From: Berghia stephanieae
Lineage: Eukaryota; Mollusca; Gastropoda; Nudibranchia; Aeolidiidae
Reading direction: 5' to 3'
DNA: 64,000 bases
Assembly (NCBI GenBank): GCA_034508935.3
Contig: CM067446.1
Span: 26,044,630 to 26,108,629, forward strand
Part shown: one piece after another, positions 12,511 to 25,422 of the stretch
How the letters are laid out: the number at the start of each line of letters is the position of its first letter
How positions within the stretch are numbered: the first letter of the stretch is position 1
Position numbers and translations under genes: made by a program
The notes under the pieces: generated by a model
The model's database searches: none
Told to the model about the DNA's origin: nothing
What the model saw: the letters and a program-made list of their open reading frames with translations, nothing else

Positions 12511-13266
12511 ATTCAGACATCGCCTGGGCCACCAGGCCCGTAGGGTGAGCGACGCGACTGCCAGCGAAGCGTATAATTATTCGTAAACCCTGGAACAGTC
12601 TCTTTCGAAAATCAGAACTGGTCGCATTGCCTTATAAGCAGCATGAACACAAAATGAAGCCAAAATAATCAACCGGTTACACGGGCTAAAAATAATATAT
12701 TTTTAAAACGCCGAATACGATTCAATAGTCTGATGTCACGCCGCCTGGCAACGGCGGCCATCTTGGTTCTAAACAAAGAAACTCATTTTTTTATTTTTCA
12801 TGCTGGCTAGAACTTTTCATATGTCTTGTGATCAGAATGGGTAAAAGTCAAAACATGATCAAATGTATGTGTTTTTTTTTCTTCTGGATACGCTTTATAC
12901 TCGCCGGAGACATATTTCATACGGGCGTCCGCCATTGTTCCGATAGTTTAGAGCCAGTGTTACTAAGTTACAATGCGTCATTAGGAAGGAAGTGACGTCA
13001 CGACTGTTGAAGAGTATTGTCAACAAATATTTCATGGATAACGCCCATTTGTTTTTAATATAGCTCATATAGGCGGATTTGCGTCTCCCTATTTTACACT
13101 GTTAGAGGAATTTCTCAATGTGGTTCTATATCAACTTCGATTAATAGTGGTCTAAAGTTACTTTGTGTCAAATTTGGTGCTTTCATTTTCAATTTGCACA
13201 ATTTTACCTTAATTCCCCTAAAGAGGCCCCAATCTCGACTTTTCCTGAGAAAGTCACTATTTTTAG
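12511..13266. other. intergenic, nothing recognised
   Basis: One GC-rich patch (near 12745, CGCCGCCTGGCAACGGCGGC) is palindromic, but no element could be delimited. Confidence 0.5.
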
Positions 13267-13600
13267 GGTCAACAAGAGATGAAGTGAGTAGAAAAGTACC
13301 AGAAGTTGAGAATATTGGCTATTAAGCTTAACTGCTGGCCAGGTAACTTCGCGATGGTTGTGTGTTGGTCCCGCGGTCTCCAGTAGTCGGCGAGAGAGAG
13401 CTCTAGGAATTACCTGAGTTTGAAACGAATATTTTTGTGTTCGTGGATAGCTCATACGGTAGAGTCACGCTCTCATGGCCAGGCGGAGTTGTCGTTCCAA
13501 TAAGGTCGCAGGTTCAAACCCCATCACCGCCGCGAAAAAAAATGTTTATTCTCTATTGTCTTCTGGCACTTTTCTACTCACTTCATCTCTTGTTGTTACC
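13267..13600. repeat. inverted repeat enclosing a tRNA-like SINE head
   Basis: The arms 13267-13313 and 13547-13600 are near-perfect inverted copies, with core AACAAGAGATGAAGTGAGTA. Between them, at 13447-13535 on the + strand, TAGCTCATACGGTAGAG matches a Pol III A box and GGTTCAAACCCC a B box about 60 bp downstream, so a tRNA-derived SINE head is likely. The pair may be two SINE copies in opposite orientation, or one foldback unit. Confidence 0.6.
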
Positions 13601-13659
13601 AACATAAGTTCCACAACAATAGCATGGCTACCAACCTTAAGCGGCATTGCTCCCCCTCA

Positions 13660-14155
13660 CCTCCGTAGAGAAGAAGCAACACAAAAACAACATGAGCGCC
13701 TTGACAACATCTCATACACAACACCGCTCAAACAAGTCACGGAAATGGCACCGAAAACCTCACGCCTTAAATCAAGGAAACCTTTTTATGGTTCAAAATT
13801 AGAAAATGTCGATATCGCCGAGACCTGCAGAAAGGAATGGACTGACTGCCCGCCAAAGGGTAGCGCAATAATCAACGACCCCTCTATCCCACTGCCGGGA
13901 TTCCACGAGCTGACAAGAAAGCAGTGGGTCCATGCAAACAGAATCAGATCCCGACACGGCAGGACAGCGACAAACCTGTACCGCTGGGGCTACCGAGATT
14001 CGCCCAAGTGCACAGCATGTGGTGGTGCCAAACAAGATATGGACCACTTGGTCCTGCACTGCCCGTCCACAGCCGTGCCAGGGGGCTATGATACCGTCCA
14101 TCAAGGAGGACAAAAATACCTGGACTGGAGTGAAACGGTTCACTTGGAGGTGTAA
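13660..14155 (+). mobile_element. LINE C-terminal fragment with zinc-knuckle (I/R1-like)
   Basis: The open frame reads FHELTRKQWVHANRIRSRHGRTATNLYRWGYRDSPKCTACGGAKQDMDHLVLHCP and ends VHLEV. The RSRHGRTA...W...DSPKC..CG...D..H.....CP pattern is the C-terminal Cys-His block of I/R1-type LINE reverse transcriptases. Only this tail is present. It lies directly after the tRNA-like inverted repeat and is distinct in sequence from L-A. Confidence 0.75.
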
Positions 14156-14679
14156 CCATAAGAAACCACTAACTACTATCAACATAAGTGCTTGTTCCAC
14201 TCACTTTTCTCTATTTTTAGGATCACGACTTCTTGAACTCTGAACCAAGAATACCAGTTTAGACTATATCGTGCCAAATTCAGGAAATTATTACCAATGT
14301 GTCTTGCAATGTGCATATTATTCGATGAAATTAAAAAAATAGCAAAATAAATAAATAATCAGTCAATTATTTTTCTCCAAAGGTCTATTTCCAAAACGAA
14401 GTGCTTATTCGCCTACTGCGAATGAAATATCTCCCTTCAATTAACTTCTGTAAATTTTGCATTTTTGTTCCAAAGTTCATCATTATTATTTGGCATATTA
14501 ATACATAACTTTATGGCATGGAAACCGGAAAGATTGTCGACCAAGTAGGTAGGCCAAGTCTGTGTGTAGGCCTACTACTTACCTCCATCAATTTTCATGA
14601 GACTTTTAGAGCTGGAACAAAAAAATTCGTACGATATCGAATTCTCCGCCGATTCCCTCGATTAAAATAGCAGACGACA

Positions 14680-16765
14680 GAAACATTGTTGGGGCAACGG
14701 GTGACCCGGATGTTGAGGCAGCAGCCTCTTATGTTTCTCACACTACTATGTTATGACGATCGACCCAATCAGCAAAGTCCGGTCCGCACTCGTGCACCGT
14801 CGCGAACCCGCCCGGTAGCATCGTCACAACACACCGTTCGACTAGATGCTCTGCCGTCTCAGGTTCTTGCCCACAGCGGGTACATGTTGGACAGTCAGAA
14901 AGACCCCACCGATGAAGCGCACTGGCCGTGAGGCAGCTCCTCGACCGAAGCCGATTCGCCGTCACCCAGTGTCTCCTCTTACTCGTATCAAAGCCTGGCA
15001 ACTTCTCACCAAGCTTAGAGGAGGTAACGTCCCCGCCCCCACGAGGGATTGAATTCGTCCAAACCGACTTCCATCTCGTATGTGCAGCTCTAGACGTAGT
15101 CAGGGATTCTGCGTACAAGGGTTGCCGGGACTTATTTTGGCTGGAAACGGGGACGCCGTCCATTATGCGCATCAGAGGGGTATCCCCATTCCCTCTCTCT
15201 TTGATCTTACTCAGCCAGTTTCCCGTAATCGTCTCCCTCCGGACATCGGGGGGCTGGATCGCTGCCATTATCGGGCCCCATTCTCTAGGAGTTGTTGCTA
15301 GCGTTCCTGACACTATGTGCATCGACTTGCGAAGTTTTACATCCACCTTCTGAACGTTTCTGCTTCTACCCCACCTGGAGCGCAATACTCCGCGGTGGAA
15401 TAGCATAGTGCCAAGGCGGACGTTCTCAGGAGCGCTTGGCTAGCACCCCAAGTCGACACGCCAGCTTCCTCAGAAGACTGCACCGCTTCTCTATCTTCCG
15501 GGCAGCCCCTTCGAGATGCACCCGATAGGTAAGGCTGCGATCCAACGTCACCCCTAAATATTTTGGATGCGGCTCATATGGGAGTGGCTGGTCCCCGACT
15601 AGGACATTCAGTTGCGGATGTGCCAAGCACTGCATAGGTGAAATGCAGCTTGTCGAAGTAGGATTTGAGTCTGGTGACGTCCTCGCTGAGTACGCTCTCG
15701 AGACGGGTCCACACTTTACTCCGAGTAACGAGTGCCCAGTCGTCCGCGTATCCCAGCCTCAGTGAGGAAGTGTTCGGCATATCGCTAATGTAAACGTTAA
15801 ACAACATTGGCGCAAGTACCGACCCCTGAGGGGCCCCATTATTCAATTTCCTTACTTTGCTCGTGGCGTCTCCCAGCGCGACGTGGAATTGCCTTTCCCA
15901 TAAGATCGAAGAGAACAACTTCAAGGTCTTTTTGCACCTTATTTTTGCTAGTTTGAGCATCAACCCTTCGCACCAGACCGTATCGTACGCCGCTGATAGG
16001 TCTATAAAGACAGCACCTGTTTGCTGTTTTCTCTCGAACCCGTGCTCAATATGCTCTGTAAGGGCAATGATCTGTTCCGTGGTGCACCTCCCTTCCCTGA
16101 AGCCCGCCTGCTCGGGTGGCAGGGCAGCGTCTAGGACCAGCCCCCATAGGTTTAATAGAATACTCTCCAACAATTTGTAAAGACAGCTCAGTAGAGATAT
16201 GGGTCTGTAACTGTCGGCCTCCTTCGCCGGTTTCCCGGGCTTCAGGATGGCAATGATCTTCGCATGCTTCCACACTTGTGGGAGCTTTCCTTTTGCAAGG
16301 ACGTCGGACATTGCCTCTGCCAGCCAGGCCCGTGCCCTGGGGCCCAGATGCGTCACCATATCGGGATATACACCATCTATCCCTGCTGCTTTGCCGTTCA
16401 TCACATCGCTAATGGCTGTACCCACTTCTCGGGAACTGAACGGGGCCGTCCAGTCCGACTCCTCCGCAGGTAACGAGTCCAAAATCGTACGGTACGCCTT
16501 GCGGACACCGCGCTCAAAAGCCTGATTAGGGACCCGTTTGTTACGGTTCTTAATGTTCTTGGCAATTGTGTCTGCCTCACACTCCGGTGCAGCCTTCGCG
16601 TAATTCCGGTCCGGGTCCAATTTCTTTATCAGACGCCAAGCGTGGCGGCTGGAGTGTGTAAAGTCGAGACTTTCCACGGTCTCCTGCCACCGTTGCTTCC
16701 TTCCCTCTGCCAGAGACTGAAGTAGTCTATCGGCTACGTCCAGGGGCGGTTGCTGGCTGTTTATT
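14680..16765 (-). mobile_element. L-A LINE (Jockey/I-type): reverse transcriptase and C-terminal part
   Basis: On the minus strand the RT reads KAAGIDGVYPDM, ILKPGKPAKEADSYRPISLL, FIDLSAAYDTVW, NNGAPQGSVLAPMLFNVYI and the catalytic YADD. The C-terminal piece has CPTCTRCGQEPETAEHLVERC, a Cys-His knuckle, and ends near VDRHNIVV. At least two frameshifts (near 15640 and 15415) break the frame, so it cannot be active. The upstream part of the ORF continues at 18010-19020 beyond an interruption. At least four other L-A fragments lie in the window. Confidence 0.87.
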
Positions 16766-16772
16766 TAAGGCG

Positions 16773-16965
16773 GCATGAATCGAAAACATTCTCTCACCGT
16801 AGTCAGGTGTAAAATGAGTACCTGACCGGAAACAGTGTTGGAGGAAAATGTTATCTCGCCCAAAAGACATCATGTCTCGTCTTCATGTTGCTATTGGCTT
16901 AGGAACCCTTTTTAAGTGTCTTGAGCTCACTCAGTGGATATTGCGCAATATCAATGTTCTAGTGG
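16773..16965 (+). mobile_element. SINE family A, 5'-truncated copy inside the L-A interruption
   Basis: CATTCTCTCACCGTAG..AGGTGTAAAATGAGTACCTG through GTGGATATTGCGC matches the body and tail of SINE A (full copies at 22.9 and 54.5 kb). The tRNA-like head is missing. Confidence 0.8.
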
Positions 16966-18030
16966 GTTTATTTTTTAGAATGTTTGTATATTGTGTGTAA
17001 AAGGGGGGGGGGGGGGGGGCATGTATGGTTTGAATTTTAAAGAGATGTACTCACGTAATTGGCATTTACGATGGACATATAATAATGTAAAAGAGGTCTA
17101 TTTGTCGACCTTCCTCTAGAGAAAAAAAATTGTAAATCACTCGATCATTGAAGTCTATGGATCCTTTCATAGTTGTATTGGTATTGCACGTCTGTGCATT
17201 GAGATTTGTGAATATCATTTTTTAAAAAAGAACAACATGACAACAGCAATTAGACTGCCATATAAAATTTCTTCCTTTGAATATCAACGGTGATAACAGT
17301 CATTAATAGACGGATAGAAAACCCAACCTCAATACACTACTTATCTACTCCAAAGACAATAACATAGGTAACTACACGTTGGACTGCTCTGTTTGTCGGT
17401 GTCGGGTTAATGGACTGGGATTCTTATTTATAGAATCATGGGGCTCTACTCGGTGAATGATTTGTGAAATATTCGTATTGATGATTAAAATCTATTTGAG
17501 AAAAACGAATAGCAATAAAGCCTATATTTATTGACATTTTCTTCATCCGTATGTTTTGATTACAACAAACCTGTTCTTCCAATGATAAAACTGATATGGT
17601 TTTGATTTCTCCCAAGTCAGACCCCAAGGTGTGCAAAACTAAATTTGCCGGCCTGACCCAGTTATTTTAGCAGTAAAGAGTATCCGTTGTTTGTGGGGGG
17701 GGAGGTGGATAACCTTAGTTTTAAAACAGAAGAAAACAGTCTTTTATATAAAATACTTGGGCGGCCTGTTGACTTTTTGGCTCATGGTAGCCCCCATACC
17801 CCACCCTCAGCTCATTGTCGCACGTCATCTCGCATCGCGTGGGGCAACAAGAAAAAGAGAGCCGTCTGTGATGATGCACAACCTTCGTATAGTATGTAAC
17901 TATCACGGCTCGAGGAGAGATGCGCGAGTGTTAACGAAAAGCAGCATATGCAAAAACTGAGACGAAAAGCAGTATCTGCTAAATTTGAAAAATATAGGGC
18001 GGCACAAACAACTTCGCTCAATAGACCGAC
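16966..18030. other. 1.05 kb inside the L-A interruption, no gene recognised
   Basis: It holds a poly-G run (about 17004-17019) and a second poly-G-rich patch near 17695. No coding or repeat match was seen apart from the SINE A fragment before it. It separates the two halves of the L-A LINE. Confidence 0.5.
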
Positions 18031-19020
18031 CGCCAGTGGCTACGTCCTGGGACTGGGTCTGCTGGTACTCTTTGTACAGCTTTTCCGACACTGCTGTCCA
18101 GCAAGGGGTGTATAATTTCCGTTTGCCCCGTGAAATAGAACGCTGAGCGCTCTTAACCAGTAGCCTGCTAAATCTGGTTATATTCTTGGACTTGGGAGTA
18201 ATGGCAGGGCAAACCTGCTCGATATAGGAACTGAATTCCTCCCAGTCAGCCTTTCTGAAGTTCCATCTGCAAAGTGGGAGAGACTGCACCCTCGGTATTG
18301 TCACCCCGCTGTGACAAGAACCGGCCTGTGCTGGCGATGCGGAAAGTCCCCGAGGACTGTTCGCTTCACCTGCAACCAGCGATATCTATATTATTATGTA
18401 GTCCTAGCCTGCAGCGGTTCACTGTTCGCAACGAGGGTGAGGTCTGGAGTATACTCCTTCTTATGGCGGGTACCACCGAAGGTACCCTTGGCTGTAGGAT
18501 CGTACACTATGTGTAGATCATTACAGTCCATCCATGAGCGGAGTTGTCTTCCTGCCTCGTTGCAGTCTCGGTAGCTCCATTCGTGATGGTGGCTATTAAA
18601 GTCTCCCAGACAGATGGAAGGATGGCTGACCACCGGTACCGGTGGCGTAGTCCAAGTCGATCTCGGTGGTTTGTAGATATTATGCAAACACAGTCCACCT
18701 ACTTCCACGGAAATTCGGTTCACCCCATTGCCGTCCGTTACGCTCTCTATGACCCTTACCTTCGTTGGCTCTTTAGCGTAAACGCTAACCCCTCCTTTGA
18801 GCTTCGAAGTGTCCTCGCGTTGGACCACCGTATAGCCTGGGATCCAGAATCGGGAAGATTGTGCGCCTGAGTAAAGGTGGGTGTCCTGTAACAGGAGGAT
18901 GTCTACGCTATGGGCGGCCAGTAGCTTTGATGAAAGCTCATTTTTCGCCATATTCTGGCTCTCGATATTCAGGGACAATAGAGCAGTATAATTAGGTGCC
19001 CCAAACGTAAACAATAACAA
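18031..19020 (-). mobile_element. L-A LINE: AP-type endonuclease and linker
   Basis: The minus strand encodes LNIESQNMAKNELSSKL, DILLLQDTHLYSG, GGVSVYAK, ICLGDFNSHHHEW and the C-terminal PDLTLV segment. These are the EN motifs of non-LTR elements (catalytic Asn, Gln-Asp/Glu, GDFN-H). The frame shifts near 18390, then continues as VQSLPLCRWNFRKADWEEF and a linker to the RT. It is one ORF2 with the RT at 14.7-16.8 kb, interrupted between about 16745 and 18038. Confidence 0.85.
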
Positions 19021-19442
19021 GTTGCTAGTGATTTTCGTGAGGGACCGGAAACATTTACTCCCAATTTTGTAGTTTGAGTTTTAGGCAATACACTTTCAGT
19101 ATTGAAAATATGTTTACATAAAATCTAACAGTTGCAGAAGTAATAATATAAGACTAAATTATTCTGAAAATCAGGCTCCGAATAATTCTCGTTTTATTCA
19201 CACCAGCGCAATAATTTGCTCTGGTCTAAAAATAGATAGACTGTAACTTTTGATAAATTGTACCTTTTGTTCCATAAAATATCCATATCTAGACATTATT
19301 TGGTGCATGATCAAGTATTTATGAATATGTGTTTCTTTTGCCACCTAACAGCCAAATTTTAAACGTTATTTTTTTTCTATGATTTATATTGGAACTTGAG
19401 CTGTCAAGACAGGAACATGTGGTTTGCCATGTGTTTCTAGAC

Positions 19443-19890
19443 CTTTGTTTACGTTTGGGGCACCTAATTATATTGCTCTATACGTGCATCAGGTCGCTAT
19501 CCCCGGCCGACATCGCATTTTCCGATCGGCAGGCCGCGAATCGATTGTGTAGAGGGACGCTTGCTTTTTTCTCGGAACGTGCCGACGACCCTGGCGACAC
19601 GAACGCGGTATTATTTGGCTAGGCGGCAGACGGCTTCGCCATTGACTGAACTGATTTGGAACCTTCATGAACATAGTAGTGTGGCACCCGGGATAACGGC
19701 TGCTATTCGGGCACCGGGTTGGATCAAATTTAGTCACACACCGGGGCGAGCAGCTCATGTGGCTCGTTGGCTCGATACCCGGGATGGTCTCGTGACGGTC
19801 AACCGGGATTTACACCTTTGCCCTCCCGTGTGGCTCAAGCCCCCTCACCAGCTGCAAGGTAAAGATCCACGAGGGGAGATGTTGAGGCCA
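19443..19890 (+). mobile_element. inverted L-A 5' end fragment
   Basis: TTTGTTTACGTTTGGGGCAC at 19446 is the inverted copy of the sequence just upstream of the minus-strand endonuclease (near 18990-19010). The GC-rich sequence after it matches 10321-10630 in inverse. It is a rearranged 5' segment of the same LINE family, lying head to head with the main copy. Confidence 0.6.
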
Positions 19891-19998
19891 TAGTGGTTTC
19901 GCGAAAGACGAAAAATGGCGAAAATCAAGAGCTCCGCGTCTGCTTTCATTTTGATTCAACGACAGCGTCCATAACGATGGTCAGCTTCCGGAATATTT

Positions 19999-20875
19999 CC
20001 GGGAAGGAACTGTGTTTCCAGTCCACCAGTAGACTGAATACACAGTCGTGTTTTCAGTCCACCGGAAGAGATTATAATTTTACGGGCTAAACTGTTTGAC
20101 TGACCGCGAGAAGGCGAGGTGGCCGGCTGATTTAGCATAGCGTAACTAACAGGGGTGGGGTGGGTTGGGCGTTGAAGCTCCTTTCTAGGCATAATATTTT
20201 CTTTCTTTCTTTTTTTTTTCATTTATTTATTTTTATTTTTTTTGGTACTCCCTTGGCAAATAAACGTTTAATTTTCAACTTCAACACGTTGACACCATTC
20301 CTAGTGACTTGAAATGTTTGTACGACATTTAACATGCATGTTTAACATTTAACAGGCAAGCTCGAGGCCAGTGATCGATGTGAAAAGTGGCCAAATAGAA
20401 CCTTCCTTGGGCAAACAATACCAAAACTATGATCTCCTTGGAAAAAATCATCGGTTTTGATAATCACAAAAAATTCTAACTGACTAGGAAAAATAGATAT
20501 AAATGTTAAATTTTAATTAATTACAGAAACATTATTCTGTGTGGCCAATTTTGGCCAAATCGGTCAGGCCAATGGCTATCTAACAGCCACGGTAAGAATC
20601 TCGGGCTCCCGATTTCGAGCAACTCTCAAGACTTCCCCAGAGTAAATAAAACGCTGTAAATGATATTATTAAGCCGTCAAATTGCCATAAATTTTATGCC
20701 TGTCCATTTTTGATGATGCCTAACCTATAATAGGCTCAGTATCAATGTGGTCAATATTGAGGTAAGTATCGACGATATTTGGTCCTTTTTAAATATTTTT
20801 ATTTCCGGTGGACTGAATACACAGCTGTGTATTCAGTCTACTGGTGGACTGAAAACACAATTTCTTCCGGGAAGT
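19999..20875. repeat. inverted-repeat pair with internal palindrome (foldback-like), about 0.88 kb
   Basis: The arms 19999-20071 and 20803-20875 are inverted copies built from the word TTCCGGTGGACTGAA. The right arm also contains a self-palindrome, GACTGAATACACAGC plus its complement. The 730 bp between the arms has no recognisable gene. It resembles the ends of a foldback or non-autonomous DNA element, but no target duplication was identified. Confidence 0.6.
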
Positions 20876-21403
20876 ATCTCTTTGCACTTTGCACAACCTT
20901 TCACGTTCAGTGAATTCAGTATTCAGTCGAGTTTGAAACGATCAAATCGAGCGGGTTTTCGATCGAGTCCTCTAAAATCGAGTCGGTTTCGGGCGGGTTT
21001 CGAGTCAGTGACGTCATCGAGCAGTGATTCGTTTGAAAAAAAAAAAACACGAGTAACTCGTTTGCCACAGGAAACTTCACATACCCCTCCCTCTCTTATG
21101 TCTGTGGCTGGCTTGACTGCAGTCTGCAGCTGGTTATGATGGGGGCTGCCAGATGGCCAAGTTCAAAATTGGTTACTAAGAAACGCTTTTCTATTATTAT
21201 TCATTTTTAAAAAAATCTTTTATTTAAAAAAAATGAAAAGATAAGTTTATCCAACTGTAGTCGATTGTTTTGTTAATCAAAACAAATGAGTTTTTCAAGG
21301 GAGTCAGAATGCTTGTGGTGTTTGGCTATTTGGGGTCTATTTGACTACTTGGGCAAGAAGAAATCTGGCTGTCTGGCAGCCTTGATTATGATCGTTCGTC
21401 GCA

Positions 21404-21445
<42 letters not shown>

Positions 21446-22603
21446 CATCAAACAGTTGTTGATAGTGAAGGGTTGAGACCTCCCCCCCCCCCCCCTCCCA
21501 CCACCATCATCCCGCTGTCACCTTAACATTTCATATTTATGTCGCGCCAAAAGTTGTCGGCCGCCCCCACCTCCCATAATTTGTCACTGGTCGTCATCGC
21601 CTCTTGTGTGTGCGGGAAAGGTCGTGCCTTTCATTTCATTATTTGAAAAATAAATGAACAAGGATGGTGTGTTTTTTATTAGGTAGGTAGATAATAATAA
21701 TATTTAGCAGGTTCCACACCCAGACACCCACGGATTGCCCGGACACGATGATAACGATGCCGACGACAATGGATGACGATGATGATGATGATGATGATGA
21801 TTCTCGTGTTTCTGTTTAAAAAATGAAATACTTTAGCAGGTTCCACCCCCACCCCCCACACGGATAGACCGGACCCGAAGATGATGATTGTGGTTTTGCT
21901 GGCTGTTACGGCTGTGATGAGGATGATGATAATGATGATGATGATGATGATGATGATGACGATGGCGCAGATGGTGATTATTTGTTCGGTCGCTCAGTGG
22001 TACGGTGTCTCTTGTCACAAAATCAAGCCTTGTCAATGGCCGGATGAGTGACAGTGATTGTTAAAAATTGTGATCCAGACGTTAAGTCCGTGTGTCAGGC
22101 ACTTGACTCAGGTGTGAATGTATTCTTATCTTATAAGCAATGACGGGTATTGTAAAGAGCTTTAATACAAAAAGACTCCAAACAGCGATCGGTACCTACT
22201 GTACGAAATGGATGTATGGTCGATATGGCGTGCCGGAGGAATAAATTAAATTAAATATTGTGAAGTTCATTGAGCATGGTAAATCCTTGGAAATGCGCTT
22301 TGAACTAATACACCTGCTAGACAACTCCGATTCCAATATAAACGACTGATTAATATTCCCATATATAAACTATAGTTAGCTGAAAATCTTTCTTTGTCGG
22401 GACTCCAAAAGTATGGAACGAATTAGACAAAGAAATCAAAGGGTCTTTTAGGAGCACTGATTGATTTTAGATTGATTATTACATTGAAATGTGTTGATAT
22501 TTATTTTATCCATTATTATTAGGGTGGTGGTGGTGGTGGTGGTGATGATGATGATCCCGCTGATATGATGGTGATGATAAAAAAATTAAACATAATTCCC
22601 TTT

Positions 22604-22790
22604 ATTCATCCCATAGGGGAGATTCGTCTTTCGGGTCTATTCTAAGGGAAGACTGGAATAACCCAAGCGATAGCCGCAGTGCAGCGCCGCAAATTTAGTT
22701 AGGGCAAGGTGACTTGCTCAAGACCACTCAGCGGCGGGTGATCGAACTCGGTACCTTTCGGGTGCCAACCAAAGACCGTACCGCTGCCCC

Positions 22791-22797
<7 letters not shown>
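22604..22797 (-). mobile_element. SINE family C, inside hAT-like copy 1
   Basis: Read on the minus strand it has a tRNA-like head (GTACGGTCTTTGGTTGGCAC and GAGTTCGATCAC as A- and B-box-like parts), a GCACTGCGGCT body, and a tail with TTATTCCAGTCTTCCCTT...GAATAAAGGGAA. Other copies are at 25423-25625 and about 40312-40518. Confidence 0.7.
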
Positions 22798-22837
<40 letters not shown>

Positions 22838-22921
22838 GGAACTAACAAAGAATACACAGGCATCTAAAATTGAAACATTCCATATTCAAAGCTAATGTTT
22901 TACTTTAAAAAATTGAGCTTT

Positions 22922-23210
22922 ACAATATCCACTAAATGTGATCAAAGCGCTTTGTAAAGGGGTCCCCGGTCAACAGCAACATTTAATATGAAGGACGGGA
23001 CATGCCGCCTGTTAGGCGATATTACAATTTTTCAGACAAAGACAACGCTGTTAACGGCCAGGTACTCATTTTACACCTGAGTACGGTGAGAGAATGTGAG
23101 TAAAGAGCCTTGTCCAAAGACTCAACTATGCACCGAGCGCGAGGCTTGAACCCAGGACTTTCCGATCCCAAAGCGGGTGTCATACCACTAGACCATTATA
23201 ATGCACGAGA
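22922..23210 (-). mobile_element. SINE family A, full length, inside hAT-like copy 1
   Basis: On the minus strand the head reads TGGTCTAGTGGTATGACACC (A box) and GGGTTCAAGCCTCG (B box), a clear tRNA-derived Pol III promoter. The body contains GGTGTAAAATGAGTACCTGG, and the end is TTTAGTGGATATTG. It is about 290 bp long. Confidence 0.85.
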
Positions 23211-24272
23211 TCCATGGTCGACTAGAGTACTACCTATAGTTACGTCATGACTAGACCACATAGCCGCACTACTGTAGGAGTGTTCATTGATAGAGGGATG
23301 CGTGTGTGTCATAGAAATAGCCTTAGTGTGTGTGTGTGTGTGTGTGTTGTGTATGTGTGTGTGTGTGTGTGATAGTCAAACTTTAGTAGGTTTAATGAAG
23401 TCTTGTCACACACGCGTGATACACCGATTTTCCCTGCCACTGCCACCCAGACACACTAACATCTGACAAGGAGTGAGGGCTGTGGAAGAACCACAGACTA
23501 CCGTGTGCAAACATTGGCGATTGGTATCGGATGGCAAACTGTGATCGTTTGAATTTGAAATGATTCGAAACACTCGTTACCCCTCCGCTCGCTCGAATCC
23601 TGATCGTCTCAAGCTCGTCTCACGTGTCAAGATCGTCTCAAGCTCACAACCCGCCTGATCGTTTTACGATCGAGTGATCGTTTTACTAACTCGCTCTTCC
23701 GGCATTGAGATCGAGCACTGACTCGTGGCTTGGCGCTCGGTCGTCGATCGAGTAAAAGCGATCAAATAACCCAACACTAGTATTCAGTAGTGCTGGGTCG
23801 AGTTTGAAACGATCAAATCGAGCGGGTTTTCGATCGAGTCATCTAAAATCGAGCGGGTTTCGGGCGGGTTTCGAGTCAGTGACGTCATCGAGCAGTGATT
23901 CGTTTGAAAAAAAAAACACGAGCAACTCGTTTTGCCACAGGAAACTTCACATACCCCTCCCTCTCTTATGTCTGTGGCTGGCTTGACTGCAGCTGGTTAT
24001 GATAGGGGCTGCCAGATGGCCAAGTTCAAAATTGGTTACTAAGAAACGCTTTTCTATTATTATTCATTTTTTTAAAAAATCTTTTATTTTAAAAAAATGA
24101 AAAGATAAGTTTATCCAACTGTAGTCGATTGTTTTGTTAATCAAAACCAATGAGTTTTTCAAGGGAGTCAGAATGCTTGTGGTGTTTGGCTATTTGGGGT
24201 CTATTTGACTACTTGGGCAAGAAGAAATCTGGCTGTCTGGCAGCCTTGATTATGATCGTTCGTCGCATCACA

Positions 24273-24315
<43 letters not shown>

Positions 24316-25422
24316 CATCAAACAGTTGTCGATGGTGAAGGGTTGAGACCCCCCCCCCCCCCTCCCACCACCATCATCCCGCTGTCACCTCAACATTTCA
24401 TATTTATGTCGCGCCAAAAGTTGTCGGCCGCCCATAATTTGTCACTGGTCGTCATCGCCTCTTGTGTGTGCGGGAAAGGTCGTGCCTTTCATTTCATTAT
24501 TTAAAAAATAAATGAACAAGAATGGTGTGTTTTTATTAGGTAGGTAGATAATAATAATATTTAGCAGGTTCCACACCCAGACACACACGGATTGCCCGGA
24601 CACGATGATAACGATGCCGACGACAATGGATGACGATGATGATGATGATTATCGTGTTTCTGTTTAAAAAATGAAATACTTAGCAGGTTCCACCCCCACC
24701 CCCAACACGGATAGACCGGACCCGAAGATGATGATTGTGGTTTTGCTGGCTGTTACGGCTGTGATGAGGATGATGATAATGATGATGATGATGACGATGG
24801 CGCAGATGGTGATTATTTGTTCGGTCGCTCAGTGGTACGGTGTCTCTTGTCAGAAAATCAAGCCTTGTCAATGGCCGGATGAGTGACAGTGATTGTTGAA
24901 AATTGTGATCCAGACGTTAAGTCCGTGTGTAAGGCACTTGACTCAGGTGTGAATGTATTCTTATCTTATAAGCAATGACGGGTATTGTAAAGAGCTTTAA
25001 TACAAAAAGACTCCAAACAGCGAACGGTACCTTCTGTACGAAATGGATGTATGGTCGATATGGCGTGCCGGAGGAATAAATTAAATTAAATATTGTGAAG
25101 TTCATTGAGCATGGTAAATCCTGGAAATGCGCTTTGAACTAATACACCTGCTAGACAACTCCGATTCCAATATAAACGACTGATTAATATTTCCATATAT
25201 AAACTATAGTTAGCTGAAAAGCTTTCTTTGTCGGGACTCCAAAAGTATGGAACGAATTAGACAAAGAAATCAAAGGGTCTTTTAGGAGCACTGATTGATT
25301 TTAGATTGATTATTACATTGAAATGTGTTGATTATTATTTTATCCATTATTATTAGGGTGGTGGTGGTGGTGGTGGTGATGATGATGATCCCGCTGATAT
25401 GATGGTGATGATAAAAAAATTA

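Larger units (their letters stand above)
20927..23779. mobile_element. hAT-like non-autonomous element, copy 1
   Basis: This copy is about 98% identical by eye to copy 2 (23788-26600). It ends in CCCAACACTA, the complement of the TAGTG(C/T)TGGG inverted end, but its left end lacks the first 11 bp. GTATTCAG (8 bp) lies on both sides (20919-20926 and 23780-23787), as expected of a hAT target duplication. The interior carries CA, C, GAT and TG microsatellites, a SINE C and a SINE A (both minus), and a trace of a LINE C-terminus (GTPKVWNELDKEI). No transposase was seen. Confidence 0.8.

Noticed and set aside
22922-23210. Functional tRNA gene
   Set aside because: A and B boxes are clear, but the sequence continues into a SINE body repeated elsewhere and no cloverleaf with an acceptor stem closes.
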